64,000 bases of DNA, taken from the NCBI RefSeq assembly GCF_021390335.1, contig NZ_JAJUXK010000005.1, positions 434,001-498,000 of the forward strand, in the 5' to 3' direction. The position numbers were made by a program, and so were the translations under genes. This document shows, piece by piece, positions 25,428 through 34,656 of this stretch. Every line of letters begins with the position of its first letter. Within the stretch, counting starts at the first letter, position 1. This stretch comes from Dyadobacter sp. CY343. GTDB taxonomy: Bacteria > Bacteroidota > Bacteroidia > Cytophagales > Spirosomataceae. A model generated the notes under the pieces. That model was not told the origin of the DNA and ran no database searches. It saw nothing but the letters and a program-made list of their open reading frames with translations.

Positions 25428-26903
25428 TCAATACCCCTCATTCTGCACAATCGCAGGCGAGCTCGTAATCACCGCCAGAGCAGGAATCGGGTACAAAAGC
25501 TGATAAGCTTTAATCGGCGTTGATATTCCAACCGTACTTTTTCCAGGACCCGAAACTTTTGCATTCATCACTTCCATGGCACGACCAGTTCGCAGCAGAT
25601 CAAACCAGCGATGTCCTTCAAATGGCGATTCCAGACGTTCTTCGTTGTAAACTGCTGCTTTGAAAGTTTCGTAAGTCAGTCCGCTCAAGTCAGTAAGTTT
25701 CGCGCGTTTCCGAACCTGGTTGATCGCTGCATAAGCGTCGGCGTCAGGACCTTTTTTTGCTTCATTTAATGCTTCTGAATACTGTAACAGGATATCTGCA
25801 TAACGGATCACGTACCAGTCTGCTCCTGAATCTGCATATCCACCGCCGGTTTCACGCTCCACATAACCTCGAATGTATTTGGCAGCGACGAATGTTGCGC
25901 CATTCTGGTATCCGTCAGCAATGTTGTTCCGCCGTACATCGCCTGTCGTGTAAGCGGCAGCAATGTCGTCAGTCGGTTGATTAAATCCATAAGCGCCACC
26001 GGAGGGTATCGTAATTCCCTCAGAACCAGTAGGAGCGAAGTGATTTGGAAGGTTTGAGCCCAGCCCATTTGCTGCCCCTTTGTATTGTGCCTGCCAGATC
26101 GCCTCCGGATTTCCCTGCTGTCCGGCTTTGTACAAATCTGCATAAACAGGGAGCAGGCTATAAGTGCCCGACGTCACTACTTTCTTGAATTCGGCAGCCG
26201 CTTCTGTGTATTTTTTCTGGGTAAGATAAACCTGTCCGAGCAAGCTTTGTGCCGCGCCTTTTGTAGCCCTGCCCACGCTTGCTTCATCATAAGAAACGGG
26301 CACTAATCCCTCTGCCTTCGCAAGATCCGCTTCGATCTGCGCATACACTTCCGGAACAGTAGCGCGGCCCACTTCATAACTGGCGTCGATGTCCGTTACC
26401 GGCTCAGTTACCAGCGGAACACCGCCGAATAAACGCACCAGATTGAAATAGCCCAATGCCCTCAGGGTCAGCGCTTCGCCGGTATATTGTTTTTTTAGAT
26501 TATCCGACACAGCCGATCCTTCAATCTTGGCAAGGATACTATTACATCTTGCGATCATGTTGTAGCTGGTCTGCCAGAATGCGGTAAGGTGCTCATTGTC
26601 TGTCGTTTCGCGGAATTCGTCAAGGTTCCTTTTCGCATCGTTTCCGTCTCCACCGGCGACTAGCTCGCTGGTATTATCTGAACGGAGGTCTACCAGTAAG
26701 GAGTAATATCCATTGCCAGAATACACTTGTGAAAAGGCGGAATAGGCTCCTACAAGCGCCTGGTTGAAGTCAGATTCGGTCTTGAAGAAGTCCGTTTCGC
26801 CGATCTGGGAAATGGGTTTTGATTCGAGAAAATCTTCACAGGAAGTCCCCGAAAATGCCAGGATAACCAGTGCTACTGCTATTTTTATATTCTTTGAGAT
26901 CAT
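25428..26903 (-). CDS. SusD/RagB-family glycan-binding lipoprotein
   Basis: About 491 residues from ATG 26903; a TTG nine bases upstream is less likely. A lipoprotein signal is followed by the lipid-modified Cys in AFSGTSCEDFLE. SusD features include FFKTESDFNQALVGAYSAF, the TPR-like helices with LRALGYFNLVRLFGGVPLV, and the C-terminal RYADILLQYSEALNEAK and GHRWFDLLRTGRA. It sits on the cell surface as the lid of the SusC channel. It pairs with the SusC gene 39 bp upstream. Together with the locus enzymes it probably captures an amino-sugar-containing glycan. Confidence 0.9.
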   Translation of the reverse strand: MISKNIKIAVALVILAFSGTSCEDFLESKPISQIGETDFFKTESDFNQALVGAYSAFSQVYSGNGYYSLLVDLRSDNTSELVAGGDGNDAKRNLDEFRETTDNEHLTAFWQTSYNMIARCNSILAKIEGSAVSDNLKKQYTGEALTLRALGYFNLVRLFGGVPLVTEPVTDIDASYEVGRATVPEVYAQIEADLAKAEGLVPVSYDEASVGRATKGAAQSLLGQVYLTQKKYTEAAAEFKKVVTSGTYSLLPVYADLYKAGQQGNPEAIWQAQYKGAANGLGSNLPNHFAPTGSEGITIPSGGAYGFNQPTDDIAAAYTTGDVRRNNIADGYQNGATFVAAKYIRGYVERETGGGYADSGADWYVIRYADILLQYSEALNEAKKGPDADAYAAINQVRKRAKLTDLSGLTYETFKAAVYNEERLESPFEGHRWFDLLRTGRAMEVMNAKVSGPGKSTVGISTPIKAYQLLYPIPALAVITSSPAIVQNEGY

Positions 26904-26942
26904 AAGAATCAATGTTAAAAGATTGATTTGTTTTCAGTTGGA

Positions 26943-29900
26943 TCAGAAACCAAGGTTAAGGCCAAATACGATAGTTCTTGCCACCGGGTAAGTACCATAA
27001 TCGATGCCGGGCGTGAGCGCGGATGAGATCCAGGGATCACCTTCGGTTGTATTCACTTCCGGATTGTAGCCCGAGTATTTCGTGAAAGTGTGCAGGTTCT
27101 GAATGTTCATATAAACCCGCGCATTTTTCAAAATAGTATTACCATTCAGTATTTTGCCCAATCTGTAACCAATGGTAATGTTTTTAATACGCAGGAAAGA
27201 GGCATCGTCCACCAGGTATGACGAGATCGTACGGTTGTTGGCCGAGCTGCCCGCACCGAATGTTCTGCCGTCACCCGGCTCTTCCGGCGAGCGCCAGTAG
27301 TTCACCGAAATCGTTCCGTTGTTGCGGTAAGCACTGCGTTTTGTCAGGTTCATTACTTCCACATCCTGAACACCTTGCAACGAAAAGCCGAAATCCAGGT
27401 TTCCGTAATTAAAGCTGTTCGTAAGACCGTAAGTAAACTTCGGAAGGTTATTTCCGATAATGGTTTTGTCAGAATCATTGATCACGCCATCATTATTCAG
27501 GTCCCTGAATTTGGCATCACCTGCGAAAGTATTTGGCAAATGCGCAGAAGCGTTTACTTCGTCGATTGTATTATAAACCCCGTCGAAAATGTAGCCGTAA
27601 TAGCTTCCCAGCGGGCTGCCGATCTGCGTAATATGTGTCAGAGAGTTCTCCTGAGCGCGGTTGGCGACAATAATCGGTGTGCCGCCCAGGCCGAGCGATT
27701 CCACTTTGTTTGTGTTAAAAGAGATGTTCGCGTTGGTGTTCCAGGTGAATTTATCCGTCTTGAAATTTCTCGTTTCCAATGCAAGTTCAATCCCTTTATT
27801 ACGCAGACTTCCCAGATTTCGCAATGCAGTTTCGTAACCCGTTGAAAGTGGCACGGGAACATTGAGGAGTAAATCAGAAGTAAGCTTATTATAGTAGTCG
27901 AAAGTCAGGAAAATGCGGTTCTGAAAAAGACCAAGATCAAGTCCCAGGTCAAATTCTTTGGCTTTCTCCCATCCCAGATCAGCATTGCCCAAAGAACCTT
28001 GCGCCAAGCCGCTGGCAATGGAACCGTCGCCTGAACCTAGAATATAATTGCTACCGTAGATCAGTCCGACCGAAGCGTAGTCGGGAATCTGGTTGTTACC
28101 AATCAAACCATAACTCGCACGCAATTTCAACTCACTCACAGCAGCTACATCAGCCATAAATTGTTCCTGCCCGATCCGCCAGCCGACCGATGCCGAAGGG
28201 AAATTCCCCCATTTATTGTCAGAACCAAAACGGGACGAACCGTCACGACGGAATGTGGCTGTCAGGAAGTATTTTTCGTCTAAATTATACGTAGCGCGGC
28301 TCAACAATGAAAGCAAGGTCCATTGCGAACGGATCGAGCTTCCGCCCGTTACGATACCTGCATTCAATGTAGGTACGAGGTCGTTCGGGAATGAGTTTGC
28401 ATTGACTGCAGTCGAGTTAAACGAAGATTTCTGTTCTGTTAAACCCACGAGCACATTCAAGTTGTGACGCTCTGCAAAACTATTGTCGTAAGTCAGCGTA
28501 TTTTCATTGATCCAGCTAATGTTGGTAGCCGCGTATGAGCGACCATTTGAAGGATTTACACTGATAAAGGAAGGCGAGAACTTGTTGTTACTGAATGTAT
28601 TAACGTCCGCATTGATACTTGTTTTGAATTGAAGGTTTTTCAAAATATCAATAGTCGTAAACAAGCTACCCACGGTGCTGAACTGGTTCATGGTATTCTT
28701 AATTCCCTCCCCAAAAGCCAGTGCGTTGTTATAAATGATGTTCTGCGTGGTACCGTCGTCGTAATGCAGCGTGTAGGAAGTTGCATAGGAACCGTCTGCA
28801 TTCCGGGCGGGATATAAGCCGGGAACCGACATTACCGTAGTGGCTACCGCGCCGTAATCCTGGATCCCGCCGGTGGTCGCGATCCGGTTATTGGTATAAG
28901 ATGGCGCAACGCGGAAACCGACTTTCACTTTGTCAGAAACCTTTGCATCCACATTCAAACGAAATGCATATTTCTTGAAACCGGAGTTGATCACGATACC
29001 TTCCTGGTTCTGGTAGTTGCCCGACAGGTAATACCGCGCGTTTTCCGTTCCGCCGGAGGCCGACAGCTGGTAATTTTGCATTGGCGCGCGGCGATAGAGC
29101 AGGTCTTGCCAGTCTGTGAATGGGAGGGAAGCTGCATTTTTGAATTCGTCGGCAATCTTGTATTGAGGTCCGCTTCTTACAGAGTTAGGGTCCGTTGCTT
29201 TTCCGCCCGCGCGCACCCAGTCGGTATTTCGCTGATCTGTAAGTCGTTGGGTATATTGCTGATTGGTCATAATCCCCACTTTTTTCGCAATTTTCTGGAA
29301 ACCGTAGCTCGCATTCAGGCTGATCTGCGACTTGCCGGCTGCTCCCGTTTTGGTAGTGATCAATACCACACCGTTGGATCCCCGCGAGCCGTAGATAGAG
29401 GTAGCAGATGCATCTTTCAATACGTCAATGGACTGAATATCACCAGGGTTAATGCTCGCCAGCGGGTTTACGGGAGACTGATCTCCAATATCTCCGCCCT
29501 GGGCAGATGCATTACTTATTGAGTTGTCAAGCGGCACACCGTCAACAACGTACAAAGGCTGGTTACCCGCTGTAATAGAGCCGGTTCCTCTGATTTTAAT
29601 GGACATTCCGCCACCCGGCGCTGCTGAGGTTTGCTGTACCTGCACACCTGCCATTTGTCCGGCCAATGCTTCACTGAATGAAACCACCGCCCGGTCCTGT
29701 AATTGCCGCGAACTCACAGAGGCAATCGAGCCGGTCAGCTCACGTTTCGACTGGCTTCCGTAACCGACCACCACAACCTCATTCAACGATTTGTCCCCCG
29801 TTTCGAGTTGTGGAGAGATAGTTGAACGGTTTCCGACAGCTTCTTCAATATCACTGTACCCTATATACGTAAACAGCAATGTGCTATTTGCGGGTACCTG

Positions 29901-30161
29901 GATTTTGTAGGCTCCGTTTGCATCGGAAACAACACCGTCGGTGCCGCCTTTAACCCGGATCGATACGCCGACCAGCGGCTGACTGGTTGCTTTTTCTGTA
30001 ACCACGCCATTCACAGTCACCAGATTCGCCCGGTTTGGCGTCTGTGCCTGGACCGATGCACATAATAAGAATAGGAACAGCACTTTGAAGACTATTCCCA
30101 GAGGCACTCCGCGTTCGTTACGTAAACGAATATGACGCTCGGTAAAATTTTGTTTTCCCAT
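26943..30161 (-). CDS. SusC/RagA-family TonB-linked outer-membrane transporter
   Basis: 1072 residues. A signal peptide ends ASVQAQ, a CarboxypepD_reg-like domain at about 50-125 begins VNGVVTEKATSQPLVGVSIRVKG, and the TonB-box-like EVVVVGYGSQ precedes the plug (IDVLKDASATSIYGSRGSNGV). The rest is a 22-strand barrel with a typical final strand (VARTIVFGLNLGF). It imports oligosaccharides bound by the SusD partner. The promoter region upstream has a TATATTTG -7 box flanked by two GAAAGGTAT repeats. ATG start. Confidence 0.92.
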   Translation of the reverse strand: MGKQNFTERHIRLRNERGVPLGIVFKVLFLFLLCASVQAQTPNRANLVTVNGVVTEKATSQPLVGVSIRVKGGTDGVVSDANGAYKIQVPANSTLLFTYIGYSDIEEAVGNRSTISPQLETGDKSLNEVVVVGYGSQSKRELTGSIASVSSRQLQDRAVVSFSEALAGQMAGVQVQQTSAAPGGGMSIKIRGTGSITAGNQPLYVVDGVPLDNSISNASAQGGDIGDQSPVNPLASINPGDIQSIDVLKDASATSIYGSRGSNGVVLITTKTGAAGKSQISLNASYGFQKIAKKVGIMTNQQYTQRLTDQRNTDWVRAGGKATDPNSVRSGPQYKIADEFKNAASLPFTDWQDLLYRRAPMQNYQLSASGGTENARYYLSGNYQNQEGIVINSGFKKYAFRLNVDAKVSDKVKVGFRVAPSYTNNRIATTGGIQDYGAVATTVMSVPGLYPARNADGSYATSYTLHYDDGTTQNIIYNNALAFGEGIKNTMNQFSTVGSLFTTIDILKNLQFKTSINADVNTFSNNKFSPSFISVNPSNGRSYAATNISWINENTLTYDNSFAERHNLNVLVGLTEQKSSFNSTAVNANSFPNDLVPTLNAGIVTGGSSIRSQWTLLSLLSRATYNLDEKYFLTATFRRDGSSRFGSDNKWGNFPSASVGWRIGQEQFMADVAAVSELKLRASYGLIGNNQIPDYASVGLIYGSNYILGSGDGSIASGLAQGSLGNADLGWEKAKEFDLGLDLGLFQNRIFLTFDYYNKLTSDLLLNVPVPLSTGYETALRNLGSLRNKGIELALETRNFKTDKFTWNTNANISFNTNKVESLGLGGTPIIVANRAQENSLTHITQIGSPLGSYYGYIFDGVYNTIDEVNASAHLPNTFAGDAKFRDLNNDGVINDSDKTIIGNNLPKFTYGLTNSFNYGNLDFGFSLQGVQDVEVMNLTKRSAYRNNGTISVNYWRSPEEPGDGRTFGAGSSANNRTISSYLVDDASFLRIKNITIGYRLGKILNGNTILKNARVYMNIQNLHTFTKYSGYNPEVNTTEGDPWISSALTPGIDYGTYPVARTIVFGLNLGF

Positions 30162-30197
30162 GAGTAATGGAAGTAAGGGGCTAGAAATGATTTAATC

Positions 30198-30289
30198 GAA
30201 AGGTATCGAAACAAATATATGTTATTTGTCAAAAAGAAAAACTTTTTCGTAAGAAAAAATTAGTAATTGAATTTAAAAAGAAAGGTATT
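30198..30289 (-). promoter_or_regulatory. Control region of the SusC/SusD operon
   Basis: The minus strand has TATATTTG (30212-30219), a match to the TAnnTTTG -7 consensus, 51 bp from the SusC start. The plus strand carries GAAAGGTAT twice, at 30198-30206 and 30280-30288, on either side of it. The second is part of TTAAAAAGAAAGGTATT, close to the motif upstream of agaS. Two flanking copies would suit repression by the DeoR protein, an inference. Confidence 0.45.
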
Positions 30290-30329
30290 GACGGTTTTGG
30301 TGAAATTTTCTGGATGTTTTACTGATACA

Positions 30330-32198
30330 TTACCAGTACCAGCTGTTTTCCGCCAAAACCTGGAACAAGTAGCAAGAAGAGAGTGCGATGAGCACCAGGT
30401 AAACTTTTAGGCCGATGCTGTTGAGCGATTTCCATTTCAGGGCCAGAAAAATTACGATAAGCAGCGTACCAAATGCGAAAAGGTATTTTCCAACTGTCCA
30501 GATGATGAAAAGGGTGGCGGTTGGGGCGGCTTGCTTCATGTGTTCAAATAGCTGGCTGATCGATAGCAGGATCAATGTCAGTCCAAGGGTTATCAGAACA
30601 GGTGAGAATTTTTGTAAAAGCTGGTGACGCGGGATTTTCTTCATTAAAACAAGAACCAGATTCCTCAGCAGGAAAAAGACGGTCGTAACTAGTATCAGTA
30701 CACTGACCGCAAAACAAAGGATGGAAGCCCAGGCGGCAAATGCGGTGGTTTTCTTAAAATAAAGCGTTCCGTCTACGATTACCGGATTTGATTTACTATC
30801 CTTCAACAATAGGATTCCAGGACTGTTAGCATATTGGTTTTTGTACCTCAATCCCGTTTCGTCCACCGCCTGCCACTTCATCGAGCCGCGGCCCAGGATC
30901 CGAACTTTTAATTCCTTTCCTGAGGCTTCTACCTTTATAGTATTGGTAAGTGTTTCAAAAAAGCCCGTATAGAGCTGACCCGGATTGCATAACCTGTAAT
31001 AACCCAGAAAGGGATTTGCCGCCTTGTGATTTACAGGATATGTAACATGGGAAGCAGGTTTTGGGGCTTTTTGCAAAATGAACTGACTGATCAAATAGTC
31101 GGCGTACCGGAAAAATGATTCGTTATGTGTATTGATGGCGAATGCGTAGCCCAACCCTGCATCTCGGTTATATAAAAAGCTTGACAAAAACCCTCCAATG
31201 GCGCCGCGATGGCCCCGGAAAATATGTCCACCCAGCTCATAGGATTCGTTCCCGTATCCATAAGTACTATGTAAGCCCGCCGAAGCAGAAAGATATGTAT
31301 GAGGTGTTTCCGTATCATTTAATGCGGCTTCCGAAAGAAACTGGCCGGAAGGGATTTTCCAGTCGCTTAAATAGGCTTTCAATGCATGGGCGAAATCAGC
31401 TGCGCTGATATTCAGGGAGCTGTATCCCGCATTGAACGCAGGTTGGTGGGGCACTTGCTGAAAATGATCGTCATTCCAGACGTAACCTTTGCTGTATTTG
31501 TCGGAGCCGTCACCGGTTAGCGCCACATTAGCGTGGGGCATTTGCAATGGCTTGAATACCTTTTCCCGCAGATATTCGCTTGCCGGTACACCCGATACCT
31601 TTCCAATAATGTAGTCTAAAATCGCATAATTGACGCTGGAATAAGCATGGCGCTGGCCAGGTTCCCATCTGGATACCATAAAATCCTGAAAAATTTCGAC
31701 CGCCTCTTTGGCTGTGTACGGCTTGCCGGTGAAGTTGTATTCTTCAAAAGGAGATTTGTCGCTGAAACCGGTTGTATGCTCCATTAATCCGGCGATGGTA
31801 ACGGGCCGGGTGGTTTCCCATTTATTCTTGAATGCGATTTCCGGTGCTATATCCCTCAATTTCGTTTCGGGCCGCAATTTTCCTTCTTTGAACAAATTCA
31901 TGATACCAATCGCTACAAACATTTTGGTAATCGACGCGCCGCGAAACAGGTGCTGGTCGGTTACCGGCGTTTTCTTTTGGATGTCGGCATAGCCCAGTCC
32001 ACCGGAGAAAACGATCGAATCATCCTGCACGATCGCGAGCATCATTCCAGCAATGTGCTGCCGCTGCATCTCGGCTGCCAGTTTTGTTTTCAGTTCATCC
32101 AAAGTCCCGGGAGCGGGTTCCTGGGCATGAACCCCGGCAAACGTATTGATGAATAATACTGCCAAAGCAGAAAGAAACAGAGTAATGCGACGGGCCAT
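30330..32198 (-). CDS. Serine hydrolase of the class C beta-lactamase/PBP family with C-terminal membrane segments
   Basis: About 622 residues from ATG 32198; the longer TTG start would place 18 extra residues before the signal peptide (ITLFLSALAVLFINTFAGVHAQ). The catalytic domain (about 30-370) shows the SxxK motif in RGASITKMF, a Tyr-containing second motif in AYSSVNYAI, and the third motif as GHRGAIGGF. The final third has five hydrophobic segments (AAWASILCFAVSVLILVTTVFFLL and others), so the enzyme is anchored in the membrane with its domain outside the cytoplasm. Substrate could be a D-amino-acid peptide or an ester. Not clearly linked to the PUL. Confidence 0.8.
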   Translation of the reverse strand: MARRITLFLSALAVLFINTFAGVHAQEPAPGTLDELKTKLAAEMQRQHIAGMMLAIVQDDSIVFSGGLGYADIQKKTPVTDQHLFRGASITKMFVAIGIMNLFKEGKLRPETKLRDIAPEIAFKNKWETTRPVTIAGLMEHTTGFSDKSPFEEYNFTGKPYTAKEAVEIFQDFMVSRWEPGQRHAYSSVNYAILDYIIGKVSGVPASEYLREKVFKPLQMPHANVALTGDGSDKYSKGYVWNDDHFQQVPHQPAFNAGYSSLNISAADFAHALKAYLSDWKIPSGQFLSEAALNDTETPHTYLSASAGLHSTYGYGNESYELGGHIFRGHRGAIGGFLSSFLYNRDAGLGYAFAINTHNESFFRYADYLISQFILQKAPKPASHVTYPVNHKAANPFLGYYRLCNPGQLYTGFFETLTNTIKVEASGKELKVRILGRGSMKWQAVDETGLRYKNQYANSPGILLLKDSKSNPVIVDGTLYFKKTTAFAAWASILCFAVSVLILVTTVFFLLRNLVLVLMKKIPRHQLLQKFSPVLITLGLTLILLSISQLFEHMKQAAPTATLFIIWTVGKYLFAFGTLLIVIFLALKWKSLNSIGLKVYLVLIALSSCYLFQVLAENSWYW

Positions 32199-32301
32199 TT
32201 GATTTCGGTTATGAGTTGGTTGGTAATAGCCGAAATAGGAGAAAAATGGCAATCGGTACGTTCGGATGTATCCAAACGAACAGGATTCGGGCTTTTAAGG
32301 C

Positions 32302-33423
32302 TCATTTTTTGCCTGACGCAGCAAATTCGCTGGGCGACTGGCCGGTCAATTTTTTGAATGCGGTATTAAAGGTTGTTTTGGAATTAAACCCCGACTCGTA
32401 AGCGATTCCCAGCATATTCAACTTTCCAGATTCCCCTGAGAGCAACAGCCGCTTGGCTTCTTCAATGCGGTATCCATTTACGAACGCAAAGAAGTTCTGT
32501 CCGTAAACCTTGTTGATCAGATAGGATAGTTCATGAATAGAAATATGCATTTTCTGAGAGAGACCGGGGAGGCTGAGCTCATTGTCAAGAAATACTTTTT
32601 CAGAACGCATCAGTTTCTCCAACTTTTCTTTAAGCACGGCTATCTGGCTTTCACTCAGTCGTTCCTGCTTTTCGGTTTGAGTGTTGGTTTTGGAAGAAAT
32701 CACTTCGTCCAATTCCTGTAATGCCGGTTTTGCAAATGGATAAACCTCCCTTTGCTTCAATGCGAAAAATGCCAGAAAATAGACGCTCACCAGATACAGC
32801 AGCGGCGTAAAATCATAGAGTAGGGTAAAATTGAAAATGGCAAGATTCAGCCAGATCAGCACGACAGCCGCGAGTACCCAGAGAAAATGCTTCAACCACG
32901 ACAAGTCAATTTCGTCTGTTGAGCTGGTCACCTGTTCGATATTTTGCTGGTGCCCCGATAGTCTGCGATAGGAGAAAAACCAATATATGACTGTCTGCAC
33001 CGGCAACGCATTTTTCAAAAACATCAATACAACATGAGCTGTCGCTGCATTTGGAAACTGAAAATTTTGGCCGGTCAGCATGTGAGGCAGCCGGAAGAGA
33101 ACGACTATCACAAAGAGCGCAAAGTGCCAGAGCGTGCGGGCTGAGCTTTTTTTGGCTGCTGATGTAAAGGAGACAACGCTCAGGTACAGCATCGGAGCTG
33201 ACAAGAACCTGCTGGCTTCGATCAGATCGACCAATATAGCATGCCTGCTGTGCAGATTGAGATTATGCAGGAACACTTCGAACAATGCACAACCGAATGT
33301 AAATACAAATGCACCCAGCCAGCGATTCGCCTTCGTATTGCTGTTTTTGGGATTGGTAAGAAGTAAGAATGCCAGCAGAAACGCTCCGCCGGTCGTCAAG
33401 CCAATTAACAGGGGATCGGACAT
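32302..33423 (-). CDS. AraC-family regulator with N-terminal membrane domain
   Basis: 373 residues. The first about 230 hold seven or so hydrophobic helices (LLIGLTTGGAFLLAFLLL, RWLGAFVFTFGCALFEVFL, FLWVLAAVVLIWLNLAIF, LLYLVSVYFLAFFAL). An AraC DNA-binding domain occupies about 275-370 (LSLPGLSQKMHISIHELSYLI, then GYRIEEAKRLL, then IAYESGFNSKTTFNTAFKKLTGQSPSEF). This sensor arrangement is common in Bacteroidota. The ligand is unknown. It lies upstream of the serine hydrolase on the same strand, about 100 bp away, and may control it. Confidence 0.85.
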   Translation of the reverse strand: MSDPLLIGLTTGGAFLLAFLLLTNPKNSNTKANRWLGAFVFTFGCALFEVFLHNLNLHSRHAILVDLIEASRFLSAPMLYLSVVSFTSAAKKSSARTLWHFALFVIVVLFRLPHMLTGQNFQFPNAATAHVVLMFLKNALPVQTVIYWFFSYRRLSGHQQNIEQVTSSTDEIDLSWLKHFLWVLAAVVLIWLNLAIFNFTLLYDFTPLLYLVSVYFLAFFALKQREVYPFAKPALQELDEVISSKTNTQTEKQERLSESQIAVLKEKLEKLMRSEKVFLDNELSLPGLSQKMHISIHELSYLINKVYGQNFFAFVNGYRIEEAKRLLLSGESGKLNMLGIAYESGFNSKTTFNTAFKKLTGQSPSEFAASGKK

Positions 33424-33539
33424 GTGTTCAATTAATAGGCTGATCGATCATTTTATCAGCTGCTGTTCAACTTCCTGCGGAAGCAGTGCGCTGCAATTTA
33501 TAGAAACTTCATCGGCCCTTTTTACCCGCCAGTCAAAAA

Positions 33540-33761
33540 TCATCTGCAACATAATTGCTTCACGGGCTGCATTTTATTTATGATTGAAAATATCCTGGCC
33601 GCCGTGCTGGCTGCTAGAATCCAGCTCAGGCTAAACTCCGGGAAACCGTGCAGGAAAACGATGATCTCGCCTCCCGCAGGCCCCAGGTGTCCCACATGCA
33701 GCATTAAGCCGTTGACATAATGGGATTCGTAGCTCAATTTTGCTGCTGTTGGACTTTGCAC
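33540..33761 (-). pseudogene. N-terminal remnant of an alpha/beta hydrolase
   Basis: The frame reads SHYVNGLMLHVGHLGPAGGE and IIVFLHGFPEFSLSW, the start of an epoxide-hydrolase-like alpha/beta hydrolase with the HGFPEF oxyanion motif. It then leaves the family (ILAASTAARIFSII...) and ends. The nucleophile, acid and His are all missing. First residues start from a GTG. It abuts a C-terminal remnant of a different gene on its 5' side, which suggests deletion junctions on both sides. Confidence 0.6.
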
Positions 33762-33764
33762 ATT

Positions 33765-34007
33765 CTAATATCGAAATACTGCTGCCACAGCGGTTTCAGC
33801 CGGCATTCTCTCCTGATCCAACAGGTAAACCTCACCGCCCATCTGAATGGTCTTGATCAATGCTTCGTCCAGCAGATCTTCGGAATCCGCACTTTCTGTA
33901 TCGCCTATTACCAGCTCGTTGGCAGCTTCATCAAATGTGCCCCCTAGCATGAATGGAAAGGCTTTGATAGATCTGCTTAATTCTTTTTTAAAAAAGCAAT
34001 AAGCCAT
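33765..34007 (-). pseudogene. C-terminal remnant of a release-factor-like (baeRF-type) protein
   Basis: From about residue 22 the frame reads GGTFDEAANELVIGDTESAD, then EDLLDEALIKTIQMGGEVYL, and ends MPAETAVAAVFRY. This matches, from memory, the end of bacterial archaeo-eukaryotic release-factor-like proteins, which close with a Gly-Gly-x-Val strand and an AAVFRY tail. The about 300 residues that should precede it are absent. The first 20 residues of the frame look unrelated and overlap the PAS remnant. A stop separates it by 3 bp from the hydrolase remnant. Confidence 0.5.
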
Positions 34008-34125
34008 TTGAAGACTTAAAGCTTATTTCCGCCTGTTTTCGTGTAGTTATATCCAATGTAGTAACGACCGTCCGATCAACCTGCGCTTTGTTCAGATAAT
34101 TAATTTGGCCATCGGGCCCCGCGTA
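33988..34125 (-). pseudogene. Remnant of a PAS/PAC sensor segment
   Basis: Open between a TAA and a TAA, 45 codons read YAGPDGQINYLNKAQVDRTV and VTTLDITTRKQAEISFKSS. The DITxRKxAE stretch is the hallmark of the PAC motif that ends PAS domains in sensor kinases. Nothing else of a kinase is present on either side. There is no start codon, and the tail overlaps the baeRF-like remnant frame. Confidence 0.4.
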
Positions 34126-34233
34126 TTATGTACCTGATGAAGCTGTTAGATAAGCCCAAAGTATTTAAGATGATGCAAGTTTTGGCTGGGCTTGAAATAT
34201 CCATCTTTAAAAAGCGACCGGACATCGGGCAGG

Positions 34234-34656
34234 TCAGGTCGCTAATATGTCGGCTCCGGAGAGAAGCTTTCTTAACTGTTCAAAATCGACCGGCTTATGC
34301 AAAAATGCCAGTGCCCCTGCGTCCAGGCACTGATTGATGAGATCCTGGTCTATATAACTGCTCAGGATTACGACCGGGATTTCTTTAAGTTTCTCATTCT
34401 GATCGGGCCTCTTTATCGTTTTGAGAACCTGATAACCGGTCATTCCCGGCATTTGCAAATCCAGGACGATGATCCGTGGAAGCGCCGTGCCGGTCTCCGC
34501 AGCGATTGCCAACGAATCAAGCAATGCCTGGCCGCCGTCAAAAAGCGTAATCTGGTAATCGGGATTGATCCTTTTAATGAAATATCCGAGCAATAGACGT
34601 TGATCAGCACTATCATCTACAATATAGATAGGCTTCATGTTGTCGAACGATTTCAT
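34234..34656 (-). CDS. Single-domain response regulator
   Basis: 140 residues forming one receiver domain: acidic pocket YIVDDSADQ, phospho-acceptor Asp in IIVLDLQMPGMTG, Thr/Ser at VVILSSYI, and Lys in LHKPVDFEQL. No output domain. It overlaps the end of the histidine kinase gene by 4 bp (ATGA), so the two are an obvious pair. Such stand-alone receivers pass phosphate on or act by protein contact. Confidence 0.9.
   Translation of the reverse strand: MKSFDNMKPIYIVDDSADQRLLLGYFIKRINPDYQITLFDGGQALLDSLAIAAETGTALPRIIVLDLQMPGMTGYQVLKTIKRPDQNEKLKEIPVVILSSYIDQDLINQCLDAGALAFLHKPVDFEQLRKLLSGADILAT

Noticed and set aside
33450..33548. A short minus-strand frame (IFDWRVKRADEVSINCSALL...) next to the hydrolase remnant
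   Set aside because: About 33 codons with no family match; it may be another remnant but cannot be supported.
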